This document shows, one piece after another, positions 8,469 through 16,421 of a stretch of DNA of 57,677 nucleotides (the stretch's first letter is position 1; each line of letters starts with the position of its first letter). The position numbers and the translations under genes are program-made. Source of the stretch: Kordiimonadales bacterium. GTDB lineage: Bacteria; Pseudomonadota; Alphaproteobacteria; Sphingomonadales; Kordiimonadaceae. The notes below the pieces were generated by a model. That model was given only the letters and a program-made list of their open reading frames with translations. It was not told the origin of the DNA and did not search any database. Location of the stretch: assembly GCA_015485385.1 (NCBI GenBank), contig WFTS01000047.1, forward strand, positions 1 through 57,677, in the 5' to 3' direction.

Positions 8469-11384
8469 ATGTCCGATACCGACAGTCCATATCCCTGTGC
8501 ATATGATAGCCAGAAAGCTGACGAAATTTGGGCAAAACTTAGGGAGGTTGCCCAAAATCAGCATATGGCCACCCCTGAGCGCGCCACATGCGGTGCACTT
8601 TTTGGCAACAGCCCCTTTTTGGCCGCCATTGCAGAGCGCTACACAGAGGAAACCGCGAACCTTTTAACCACTGACCCAAATGTTTCTATTCAAGGCTTAC
8701 TCGCCGATCTAAGGGCTGAGCGCCCTGAGGCTGAAACGCGCCAAGAGCTTATTGCCCAACTGCGGATCAATAAAGCCAAGCTTAGCCTGATCACGGCTTA
8801 CGCCGATGTCTCGGGCTTATGGACCTTAAAGCAAGTAACAAAAGCCCTGAGTGATTTTGCCAGCGCAGCACTTGAACTTGCCCTTGGTCGGCTTTTGTAT
8901 GAGGCCATGAAAAAAGGGGATTTGGATTGGCCGCACGATAATGCTGAACCAGTGTCGCCGCATTTAGGAGCAAACTGCGGATATTTTATCCTAGGCCTTG
9001 GCAAACTTGGGGCTTTTGAGCTGAATTATTCCTCCGACATTGATCTAATTGCCCTATATGATCCTGAAATCACCAAATACCGGGGACGAAAAACCACCGC
9101 GCAATTCTGGATCAAAATCACGCAAGACCTGATGCAGATGATCGAACAGCGCACTATGCATGGGTATGTCTTTAGAACGGACCTTCGGCTGCGCCCTGAC
9201 CCCGGAGCCACACCTGTCGCCATCGCGGTTGAGGCTGCGGAAAGTTATTACCATTCAATGGCGGTAAACTGGGAACGTTCCGCCATGATCAAAGCGCGTG
9301 TGGTGGCCGGAGATCAAACTGCCGGCACGCAGTATCTTAGCAATCTATCAAGCTGGATTTGGCGGCGAAACATGGATTTTGGCGCGCTTCAAGATATCGC
9401 GGCCATCAAAAACCAAATCAACCGACACTATGGTCAGACACGCGGCATTGAGGCAGGCTACAATGTAAAACTGGGGCATGGGGGTATCCGCGAGATAGAG
9501 TTTTTTGCACAAGTTAACCAGCTACTTCACGCTGGACGGCACCCATCTCTTAGACTAAGCGGCACTGTGGATGCCCTCACAGAACTTAAAATACTTGATT
9601 TGGTATCAGACCGTGACGCCGAAGACTTGGTGTGCGCCTATGAATATTTACGCACCCTAGAACACCGCATCCAAATGGTTGATGATGCTCAAACGCACGT
9701 TTTACCGCAATCAACCGAAGACCTAAGCCGCATCTCTATGTTTATGCATCACGACAGTACCGCTGATATGCTGTCCACACTCAAGGCTCATACAGATACT
9801 GTAAGCCGCATATACGATAGCTTATTGCCCGATTATAGCGAAAGCAAAGCTGCGGCTTTCAGCGAAAATTTACTAGCAGAAACATTGACGGAACTGGGTT
9901 TTAAAGAGCCAGACAAAGCCTTTAGTGTAATACAGGCATGGCGACGCGGGCGCTATCTCGCCCTTAGAACACAGCGTGCGAAATCACTTTTGGAACAATG
10001 CCTGCCAACACTATTGGAAGCCTTTGCTCAAACCGAAAGACCTATCGCTGCACTTCTGCGGTTTGACACATTTGTCTCTCAATTACCTGCCGGTGTGCAG
10101 CTATTTTCTCTTTTACACTCGAACCCTTCGCTCTTCACCCTTTTGGCGCGGGTGATGGGGCTTGCCCCGGCCCTTGCTGAAACGCTCGCCAAAAAGCCTG
10201 AACTTTGGGACATGGTTCTAGAGCCATCCTTTTTTGCCCCAATTGAAAACGAGACTATCCTGAAAGCCGAGCTGGAAACACGCCTTGCTTCTGCTCAAGA
10301 TTTTCAAGATATTTTAGATTATGTACGCAAATTTGTTGCCGAACAAAAGTTTCGCGCGGGCGTCCATCTTTTAGAATCGCTTTCTGGGGTTGCTGAATCT
10401 GGTGCGGCACTGACGCGTGTGGCAGATGTGGCTTTAAAAGCCTTAATCCCACATGTTAGTAGCGAGTTTTCCAGGCGACACGGAGCTTTCCCTGATGGCG
10501 GCATCGCTGTGCTTGCTATGGGAAAATATGGTGGCCGCGAATTAACCCATACATCTGATCTGGACATTGTCTTTCTGTATCACGCGAAAGACATGACCCA
10601 AATGTCAGACGGCTTGAAACCCCTTATGCCAAGCCAGTATTTTTCACGGCTTGGGCAAAATATCATCACGGCGATTACCGCTCTAACCCCCGAGGGGCGT
10701 CTCTTTGAGGTCGATACCCGCCTTCGTCCCTCAGGCAGCCAAGGCCCTTTGGTCGTCACACTGAAAACCTTTGAAGATTATTATGCCAAATCCGCTTGGG
10801 CGTGGGAGCATATGGCTTTAACGCGGGCTCGCGTCATCTTATGCCCCGACGCCATGACAGCACCGTTAAAAGCCGCTGTAAAAAATGTTTTAACCCAAAA
10901 GCGGGATCACAATGCCTTACTGCTCGCGGTTGATACGATGCATGATAAATTGGTCGCTCAATTTGGAACCCAAAATATATGGTCCGTGAAACACTGTCGC
11001 GGTGGCTTGGTGGATATTGAATTTATCTGTCAGTATCTGATGTTAAAAAATGGCCACACTCACGCAGATGTGTTTGAAGCTGATCTCTCCAAAGCTATTG
11101 CAAAACTAGAGCACTATAATCTCCTGCAGTCGGAAAGTGCCAACCAACTTGAGAGCGCACATCAAATGCTCCAGAAAACGCAGTCGCTTCTGCGGCTCAG
11201 TGTTGGCAACGCACCTCAGACTAGCCAAGACATCCCCCTAGAGCTGCGCCAGATACTTTTAAAGGCGACAGGTGCCGCAACTATGCCTGAACTTGAAGAT
11301 AGGCTTGAGCAAAGCCAGCGCGCCATCTATAAGATTTATCAAACACTCATAGAGACCCCAGCTAAGAATCTCTCTGGCAAATGA
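8469..11384 (+). CDS. glnE: glutamine synthetase adenylyltransferase/deadenylase
   Basis: GlnE adds or removes AMP on glutamine synthetase in response to PII state, tuning nitrogen assimilation. At 971 aa it is full length. Two nucleotidyltransferase domains are visible: the N-terminal deadenylase with GLGKLGAFELNYSSDIDLIA near residue 176 and the C-terminal adenylylase with AMGKYGGRELTHTSDLDIVF near residue 680. Each has the paired Asp of the GS...D-D motif, plus RLRPDPGATPVAI and RLRPSGSQGPLVV. PII-uridylylation machinery is not in this window. It is followed at 48 bp by bcp; the glnE-bcp-DUF455 order is common in alphaproteobacteria. Confidence 0.97.
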   Translation: MSDTDSPYPCAYDSQKADEIWAKLREVAQNQHMATPERATCGALFGNSPFLAAIAERYTEETANLLTTDPNVSIQGLLADLRAERPEAETRQELIAQLRINKAKLSLITAYADVSGLWTLKQVTKALSDFASAALELALGRLLYEAMKKGDLDWPHDNAEPVSPHLGANCGYFILGLGKLGAFELNYSSDIDLIALYDPEITKYRGRKTTAQFWIKITQDLMQMIEQRTMHGYVFRTDLRLRPDPGATPVAIAVEAAESYYHSMAVNWERSAMIKARVVAGDQTAGTQYLSNLSSWIWRRNMDFGALQDIAAIKNQINRHYGQTRGIEAGYNVKLGHGGIREIEFFAQVNQLLHAGRHPSLRLSGTVDALTELKILDLVSDRDAEDLVCAYEYLRTLEHRIQMVDDAQTHVLPQSTEDLSRISMFMHHDSTADMLSTLKAHTDTVSRIYDSLLPDYSESKAAAFSENLLAETLTELGFKEPDKAFSVIQAWRRGRYLALRTQRAKSLLEQCLPTLLEAFAQTERPIAALLRFDTFVSQLPAGVQLFSLLHSNPSLFTLLARVMGLAPALAETLAKKPELWDMVLEPSFFAPIENETILKAELETRLASAQDFQDILDYVRKFVAEQKFRAGVHLLESLSGVAESGAALTRVADVALKALIPHVSSEFSRRHGAFPDGGIAVLAMGKYGGRELTHTSDLDIVFLYHAKDMTQMSDGLKPLMPSQYFSRLGQNIITAITALTPEGRLFEVDTRLRPSGSQGPLVVTLKTFEDYYAKSAWAWEHMALTRARVILCPDAMTAPLKAAVKNVLTQKRDHNALLLAVDTMHDKLVAQFGTQNIWSVKHCRGGLVDIEFICQYLMLKNGHTHADVFEADLSKAIAKLEHYNLLQSESANQLESAHQMLQKTQSLLRLSVGNAPQTSQDIPLELRQILLKATGAATMPELEDRLEQSQRAIYKIYQTLIETPAKNLSGK

Positions 11385-11432
11385 TGCTGATAAAATAAGA
11401 CCATTGATAATAAGCATATTCAGGAACCCTAA

Positions 11433-11897
11433 ATGACTTTTGAAATAGGTGATAAAGCCCCGGATTTCTCTCTTGCTGCAAACGGCGGCAAACAGATCTC
11501 GCTTAGTGACTATGCTGGCAAAAATATTGTTCTGTATTTTTACCCTAAAGATGCCACGCCCGGCTGCACCACCGAGGCAAAGGACTTTTCCGCCCTAGTG
11601 GAAGATTTTAAAGCAGCGAATACCGTTGTTGTTGGTGTCTCTAAAGACAGCCCTGCCAAGCATGATAAATTTATCGATAAGAATGATCTAAAATTGGATC
11701 TCTTATCCGATGAAGACGGACAAATGATTGAGGCCTACGGGGTTTGGATCGAGAAAAACATGTATGGGCGTAAATATATGGGCATTGAACGGGCAACTTT
11801 TCTAATCGACGGCGCAGGCATCATTCAGAATATTTGGCACAAGGTACGCGTTAAGGGCCATGCCGCTTCTGTGCTTGAGGCTGTGAAGGCACTGTAA
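11433..11897 (+). CDS. bcp: thioredoxin-dependent peroxiredoxin (BCP/PrxQ)
   Basis: 154-aa peroxiredoxin of the BCP/PrxQ class, which reduces hydrogen peroxide and organic hydroperoxides with thioredoxin. The active-site motif YPKDATPGCTTEAKDFS holds the peroxidatic Cys (residue 46). The usual second Cys five residues later is replaced (CTTEA instead of CTxEAC), so this is probably a one-Cys variant or resolves elsewhere. GVSKDSPAKHDKFIDKNDL and GRKYMGIERATFLID are family-typical. The stop lies 4 bp before the DUF455 start, so the two are translated from one transcript. Confidence 0.95.
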   Translation: MTFEIGDKAPDFSLAANGGKQISLSDYAGKNIVLYFYPKDATPGCTTEAKDFSALVEDFKAANTVVVGVSKDSPAKHDKFIDKNDLKLDLLSDEDGQMIEAYGVWIEKNMYGRKYMGIERATFLIDGAGIIQNIWHKVRVKGHAASVLEAVKAL

Positions 11898-11901
11898 CAT
11901 T

Positions 11902-12720
11902 ATGACCGAAATGCCAAAAACAATTAGCGAAGCCGCAATTTCAGTTTTAATGACTGAAAAACCCCGTGCCAAAACCGAGCAAGCCCGACGTGTTGCGGCT
12001 GCTTGGCGGCAGGGATCGCTTGAATTCACGTTTGATGCATCTCCGCCTGATCGGCCAGCGAGACCGTCAAACCCGATCTTGCTAGACCCATCGGAAATGC
12101 CAAAACGCGGACGCGGCGGCACACCGGGCAACCGACGGGCGCTCTTGCATGCTATCGCGCATATTGAATTGAATGCCATTGATTTAGCCTATGACATGGT
12201 GGCGCGCTTTGGTGCTGTTATGCCGCGTATGTTCACCGATGATTGGGTGGCTGTTGGGGACGATGAAGCCCGTCATTTCACGCTTTTAGCTGGACGGCTG
12301 AAATCTCTGGAATGTGTTTACGGCGATATGCCCGCCCATGACGGGCTGTGGCAATCTGCTCTGGATACGGCCGGAAGCTTGCCTGCTCGGCTTGCGATTG
12401 TACCAATGGTATTAGAAGCGCGGGGTTTAGATGTAACTCCCAAAATGATCGAACAATTCAAACGCACCGGCGATACAGCTTCCGCAGACGTTTTATCCCT
12501 GATTTTAGAGGAAGAAATTTCTCACGTTGCCGCAGGCACGCGCTGGTTCAAGTTTCTTGCCAAGCAGGGGGAACTGGACGCAGACGAATGGTTCAAAGAT
12601 TTGGTGAAATCATATTTTAAAGGCCAAGTGAAACCGCCTTTCAATAAACCTGCCCGAAATCGTGCCGGGATGCCTGTTTCTTTTTACGAGCCACTAGGGG
12701 CCATGTTGGAAGACACATAA
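11902..12720 (+). CDS. DUF455 ferritin-like protein
   Basis: 272-aa DUF455 (PF04305) protein with a ferritin-like helical core. Candidate di-metal ligands are in HAIAHIELNAIDLAYDM (about residues 77-93), DEARHFTLLAGRL (about 117-129) and the late EEEISHVAAGTRWFKFL. Function is not established; some relatives are annotated as MiaE-like or rRNA-modification proteins, but nothing here decides this. It begins four bases after bcp ends, implying co-transcription and possibly coupled translation with a peroxide-detoxifying enzyme. Start ATG 11902. Confidence 0.85.
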   Translation: MTEMPKTISEAAISVLMTEKPRAKTEQARRVAAAWRQGSLEFTFDASPPDRPARPSNPILLDPSEMPKRGRGGTPGNRRALLHAIAHIELNAIDLAYDMVARFGAVMPRMFTDDWVAVGDDEARHFTLLAGRLKSLECVYGDMPAHDGLWQSALDTAGSLPARLAIVPMVLEARGLDVTPKMIEQFKRTGDTASADVLSLILEEEISHVAAGTRWFKFLAKQGELDADEWFKDLVKSYFKGQVKPPFNKPARNRAGMPVSFYEPLGAMLEDT

Positions 12721-12733
12721 AACCTTTAAATCC

Positions 12734-12750
12734 TTGACCTTTTAGGTCAA
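12734..12750. repeat. 7-bp dyad after DUF455
   Basis: TTGACCT-TTT-AGGTCAA is a perfect inverted repeat with a 3-base spacer, 14 bp after the DUF455 stop and about 45 bp upstream of the next promoter. No T-run follows, so an operator is more likely than a terminator. Confidence 0.4.
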
Positions 12751-12786
12751 AATGAGTGGAATGCACAAAATTTTAAAGAAATTGCC

Positions 12787-12799
12787 TATAATGTATAAT
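12787..12799 (+). promoter_or_regulatory. tandem TATAAT -10 elements for M23-bactofilin pair
   Basis: Two perfect TATAAT hexamers at 12787-12792 and 12794-12799 lie 9-21 bp upstream of the M23 peptidase ATG. A transcript from the second would start almost at the ATG, giving a near-leaderless mRNA. This fits the lack of a well-spaced Shine-Dalgarno. The -35 region is weak. Confidence 0.5.
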
Positions 12800-12807
12800 C
12801 ACAAGGC

Positions 12808-14094
12808 ATGGCATCAGGGACGATTGAGGACACGCCACGGCGTGACAGGTATTTGAGTAAAGATCTGACACTGAAAGAAAAAATCCTTTTCTTCCGGGGG
12901 AAATATTTCCCTGAGCGACAACTGTTTTTACGCAGTGAAGGACGTGTGCGATTCTTAACAATCGGCACAAACACACAAATTGCAATGGCCTCCGCGCTCG
13001 CAATATCGCTGGTTTGGGGGTCGGTTACTTCATACGCCTATCTTGTACGCGATACAGTTCTTGAAAACAAAAACAAGACCATCCACAGCATGTCAGCCGA
13101 CTATCAAAGCCTGTCTACTGATTTTGGTACCCTAGAAAAAGAGGTCGAACGCCGCGCAAAGCTCCTTGAGGAGCGCCAAGCGTTTCTTGAGAAAATGCTC
13201 GGCGCAGAGGATGTTGGCACTCCGATTGATGCAGCGTCACCAACACCTAAAGCACCTGAAGGCCTGAAAGAGACAGACAAGCACCCAAAAACATCTTTTC
13301 TGAATGAATTTTTAGGAAGCAAAGCCGTACAGGCTGCTACTATTAACAATAGTGACCGGCGCAGCCATTTACTGGCTCGCCTAAAGAATACGAGCCTTCG
13401 CCAACAGAAATTGGTGAATAAATTGCTCAAGGATGCGAATGCGCGCTATGCTCATATTCAGTCCACACTGGCACCAACAAAATTATCATCCGATGATTTG
13501 CTAGACCATTTTGACGGTGAAACGAGCGCCATGGGCGGGCCATATATCCCGGCTTTAGGGTTTGAACCCATTTTTGATGCCTCCGATCATCTTGCCTTCT
13601 CGGACTTGATCTCTGCAAGTCAGCGCCTTGAAATGGTCACACTGGTCCTAGATAGTTTCCCTGTCGGAAAACCGGCCGAAAAATATTATGTGTCCAGTAA
13701 GTTTGGTAAACGCCGCGACCCTTTAAAGAAAACATGGGCAAATCACCCCGGGTTGGATTTGGCGGGTTGGCCGGGCACCGCTATTTACGCGACAGCGCCC
13801 GGCAAAGTGGTGCACGCGGGATGGTACGGGCCTTACGGCCGCATGGTAGAGATTGAACACGGCAATGGTTTCAAAACCCGCTTTGGGCATATGCGCAAGC
13901 TTCGGGTTAAAAAAGGTGATACAGTAGAAGTCGGGACTAGGGTCGGTGACATGGGCAAAACAGGGCGCGTAACAGGCACCCACTTGCACTATGAGATCTG
14001 GTTTGACGGAAAAGTCCGCGACCCAGCCCCCTTTATGAAGGCAGCAAATGATGTTCTCAAAATCCAAGGACGACATGAAAAAACCAGCAACTAA
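12808..14094 (+). CDS. M23 family metalloendopeptidase (LytM-like)
   Basis: 428-aa membrane-anchored peptidoglycan endopeptidase. A basic cytosolic N-terminus is followed by one membrane helix (about residues 50-72), a coiled coil (about 85-135) and a C-terminal M23 domain (about 290-420). Zn ligands are intact: the first His and Asp in NHPGLDLAG and the HLHYEIW motif near the end; GHMRKLRVKKGDTVE is also typical. Enzymes of this kind cut peptide cross-links. The 3' end overlaps the bactofilin start by 47 bp; M23 peptidase/bactofilin pairs are known to act together in cell-shape control, the bactofilin positioning the hydrolase. Confidence 0.93.
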   Translation: MASGTIEDTPRRDRYLSKDLTLKEKILFFRGKYFPERQLFLRSEGRVRFLTIGTNTQIAMASALAISLVWGSVTSYAYLVRDTVLENKNKTIHSMSADYQSLSTDFGTLEKEVERRAKLLEERQAFLEKMLGAEDVGTPIDAASPTPKAPEGLKETDKHPKTSFLNEFLGSKAVQAATINNSDRRSHLLARLKNTSLRQQKLVNKLLKDANARYAHIQSTLAPTKLSSDDLLDHFDGETSAMGGPYIPALGFEPIFDASDHLAFSDLISASQRLEMVTLVLDSFPVGKPAEKYYVSSKFGKRRDPLKKTWANHPGLDLAGWPGTAIYATAPGKVVHAGWYGPYGRMVEIEHGNGFKTRFGHMRKLRVKKGDTVEVGTRVGDMGKTGRVTGTHLHYEIWFDGKVRDPAPFMKAANDVLKIQGRHEKTSN

Positions 14095-14503
14095 TTTCGG
14101 AGCGGCCCCACGCGCGAACGTGGCTCCTACTCCATCTATCATTGGCTCAGACGTGCAAATCGACGGCGACATCAAAACTGTTGGAGAGCTTCAACTTGAT
14201 GGCTCTGTTTCAGGCGACCTATCGTGCGGCAGTTTGGTTATGGGCGAAACAGGTGTTGTAAAAGGCACCATTTCAGCAGACAGCGTAACGGTGCGCGGTG
14301 CCGTTCAAGGCGAAATCCGTGCCCGGTCTGTACGCTTGGAAAAAAGCGCATGTGTTGAAGGCAATGTCTTCCACGAAAGCCTTTCAGTTGAGGCCGGTGC
14401 CAAGCTAACCGGGCATTTCGCACACACCTCTAGCGCAGCAGATGCCGTGCAGCCTGTTGTGGAAAAGCCCAAGCTTGTAGAGAGCAAAGCTGTCGCTGAG
14501 TAA
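14048..14503 (+). CDS. bactofilin
   Basis: 151-aa bactofilin, a polymer-forming cytoskeletal protein with a right-handed beta-helix core (about residues 30-125) built from short glycine/valine-rich repeats such as GDIKTVGELQLDGSVSGD and GAVQGEIRARSV. Disordered N- and C-terminal tails flank the core, as usual. It starts inside the M23 peptidase gene (overlap 47 bp, different frame), so the pair is translationally coupled. The predicted role is a membrane-associated scaffold that localises wall remodelling by its partner. A strong terminator follows. Confidence 0.94.
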   Translation: MMFSKSKDDMKKPATNFGAAPRANVAPTPSIIGSDVQIDGDIKTVGELQLDGSVSGDLSCGSLVMGETGVVKGTISADSVTVRGAVQGEIRARSVRLEKSACVEGNVFHESLSVEAGAKLTGHFAHTSSAADAVQPVVEKPKLVESKAVAE

Positions 14504-14531
14504 GCTCTGAGAAAATATAATGTATAAATGT

Positions 14532-14565
14532 AAAAAAGGACGCCAAATTTAGGCGTCCTTTTTTA
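14532..14565. terminator. bidirectional intrinsic terminator
   Basis: AAAAAAGGACGCC-AAATTTA-GGCGTCCTTTTTT: GC-rich stem with an A-run and a T-run on opposite sides, placed between the convergent bactofilin and ClpP-like genes. It can stop transcription from both sides. Confidence 0.9.
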
Positions 14566-14597
14566 ATCTGTATCTTTTAGAAAGCAAATGCTGTTGG

Positions 14598-15194
14598 CTA
14601 GTTCATTTGGCCTTGATTCTCAATGATTTTGCCAACCAAGCCATACTCAACAGCCTCTTTGGCAGTTAACCAAAAATCCCGGTCTACGTCTTTACCAATG
14701 CGCGCTGCGGTTTGACCGGTTGCTTTAGCAAAAATTTTATTGAGACGCTCTCGCATCGTCACAATCTGCTCGGCCTGAATAGCAATATTGCTGGCATCAC
14801 CGCCGACACCACCTGATGGCTGGTGTAACAAAAAGCGCGTATTTGGTGTTGTGAAACGATTTTCTTTGTCCGCCGCGACAAAGATCAAAGCGCCAGCACT
14901 TGCCACATAGCCCGTTCCCAAAACCTTCACGACAGGCTCAATGAATTTAATCGTATCATGGATCATATCACCCGCTTCCACATGGCCGCCCGGTGAACAG
15001 ACAATCACGGTGATCGGATCATTTGATACATGCGCCATAGCGTGCAAACGCGCACATATTTCTTTAGCCATATCCATGTTGATACCGCCAGTGACAAAAA
15101 CCTTGCGCGCATCAAACAAGATTTTGTTCAAATGCTCGCTGTTGTTTTTGCTGTCGTCTTTTTTATCGTCATCATCGTTATAATAGTTCATCAC
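14598..15194 (-). CDS. ClpP-like serine protease, atypical N-terminus
   Basis: 198-aa member of the ClpP family. The triad appears intact: Ser99 in GYVASAGALIF, His124 in FLLHQPSGG, and an Asp at 171-173 in KDVDRDFWLT. The substrate-binding PGG (68-70) and the C-terminal LTAKEAVEYGLVGKI match ClpP. The N-terminus is unusual: an Asp/Lys/Asn-rich stretch (MMNYYNDDDDKKDDSKNN) replaces the processing site and axial-loop residues of standard ClpP. It is not next to clpX, so it is probably a second ClpP paralogue. It may need a different partner or act without a Clp ATPase. It lies downstream of prfB on the same strand (51 bp gap). Confidence 0.85.
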   Translation of the reverse strand: MMNYYNDDDDKKDDSKNNSEHLNKILFDARKVFVTGGINMDMAKEICARLHAMAHVSNDPITVIVCSPGGHVEAGDMIHDTIKFIEPVVKVLGTGYVASAGALIFVAADKENRFTTPNTRFLLHQPSGGVGGDASNIAIQAEQIVTMRERLNKIFAKATGQTAARIGKDVDRDFWLTAKEAVEYGLVGKIIENQGQMN

Positions 15195-15245
15195 AGTCGC
15201 AATTCCTTTGATTGGCCACCTGATATAAGATCAAAAGCCTGCAAA

Positions 15246-16374
15246 TCAATCAATATCTGATACGTCTTTACTTTCTCCGTGCACCCTAGCCGCTAATGAC
15301 GCAGCAAGGAAGGGGTCTAGCGCACCGTCCAGCACTTTTTGTGGCTGGCCACTTTCTTCACCAGTCCGCAAGTCTTTCACCATTTGATATGGCTGCATCA
15401 CATATGACCGGATCTGATGACCCCAGCCAATATCGGTTTTAGAAGCAGCCACTGCGTTTGCTTCGTCTTCACGGCGACGGAGCTCGGCCTCATATAGGCG
15501 CGCCTTTAGCATGCTCATGGCCTCTGCCCTGTTTTTATGCTGCGATCGCTGATTTTGACATTGCACGACAATTCCGGAAGGTTGGTGCGTAATTCGAATC
15601 GCCGAATCAGTAGTGTTCACATGCTGGCCACCAGCACCAGAAGCGCGGTAAGTATCTACTTTCAAGTCACTTTCGTTAATATCAATATCAATCGAATCGT
15701 CAATAACCGGATACACCCAAACCGACGCAAAGCTGGTATGGCGTTTTGCATTGCTGTCGAAGGGCGATATGCGCACCAAACGGTGCACGCCGCTTTCCGT
15801 TTTCAACCAACCATAAGCATCTTCGCCTTTGATCTGAAGTGTTGCAGACTTAATACCAGCTTCATCTCCCGGCATATATTGAATGGTTTCATATTTGAAG
15901 CCACGGCTTTCCGCCCAGCGCAAATACATGCGAAACAGCATACTGGCCCAATCTTGTGCCTCGGTCCCGCCTGCTCCGGCATGAATTTCAACATAGGTAT
16001 CGTTACCATCAGCCTCGCCTGACAAAAGCGCTTGAAGTTCAGCTTTCTTGGCGCCTTCTGCCAGCGCGTTCAGGCCAGCTTCTGCTTCGGCCTCCATATC
16101 GCTGTCATCATCCATTTCCGCAAGTTCAATAATCTCAACCAAATCAGAAAGCTCGGCTTCAATATCCATTACGGATTTCGTAGCACTTTCCAGTTTGGTG
16201 CGTTCGCGCATTAGTTTTTGGGCATTTGCGGGATCGTTCCAAAGATCAGGATCTTCAGAGAGCGCATTCAGCTCCTCAAGCCTAAGTAAAGCCTGATCCC
16301 AGTCAAAGATGCCTCCTCAGCAGTGCCATCGACTGCTGGAGTTGATCAACGGTTGCCTGAGCTTCCGCACGCAT
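15246..16374 (-). CDS. prfB: peptide chain release factor 2 (programmed +1 frameshift)
   Basis: RF2 releases peptides at UGA and UAA codons. The gene is in two frames. ATG at 16374 opens 23 codons ending ...CAT CTT TGA; the ribosome shifts +1 at CTT so that GAC (from 16304) is read, giving [14 protein letters not shown] and then the main frame to 15246 (375 aa in total). The GGQ loop ([14 protein letters not shown]) and the domain 2 region ([19 protein letters not shown]) are present; the anticodon-like SPF motif is visible. An annotation starting at 16211 would lose the N-terminal helices. It lies 47 bp downstream of mrcA in an amiC-mrcA-prfB order typical of alphaproteobacteria. Confidence 0.97.
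16303..16317 (-). promoter_or_regulatory. prfB +1 recoding site
   Basis: On the minus strand the sequence is AGGAGG-CAT-CTT-TGA-C: an internal Shine-Dalgarno, the slippery CTT, the in-frame TGA and the following C. This is the standard RF2 autoregulatory frameshift signal with the same spacing as in E. coli; low RF2 favours the shift. Confidence 0.95.
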
Positions 16375-16421
16375 AATAAATTCCTTCAGTAAAGCGAGAG
16401 TTAGTAAACCGACGATACGCG

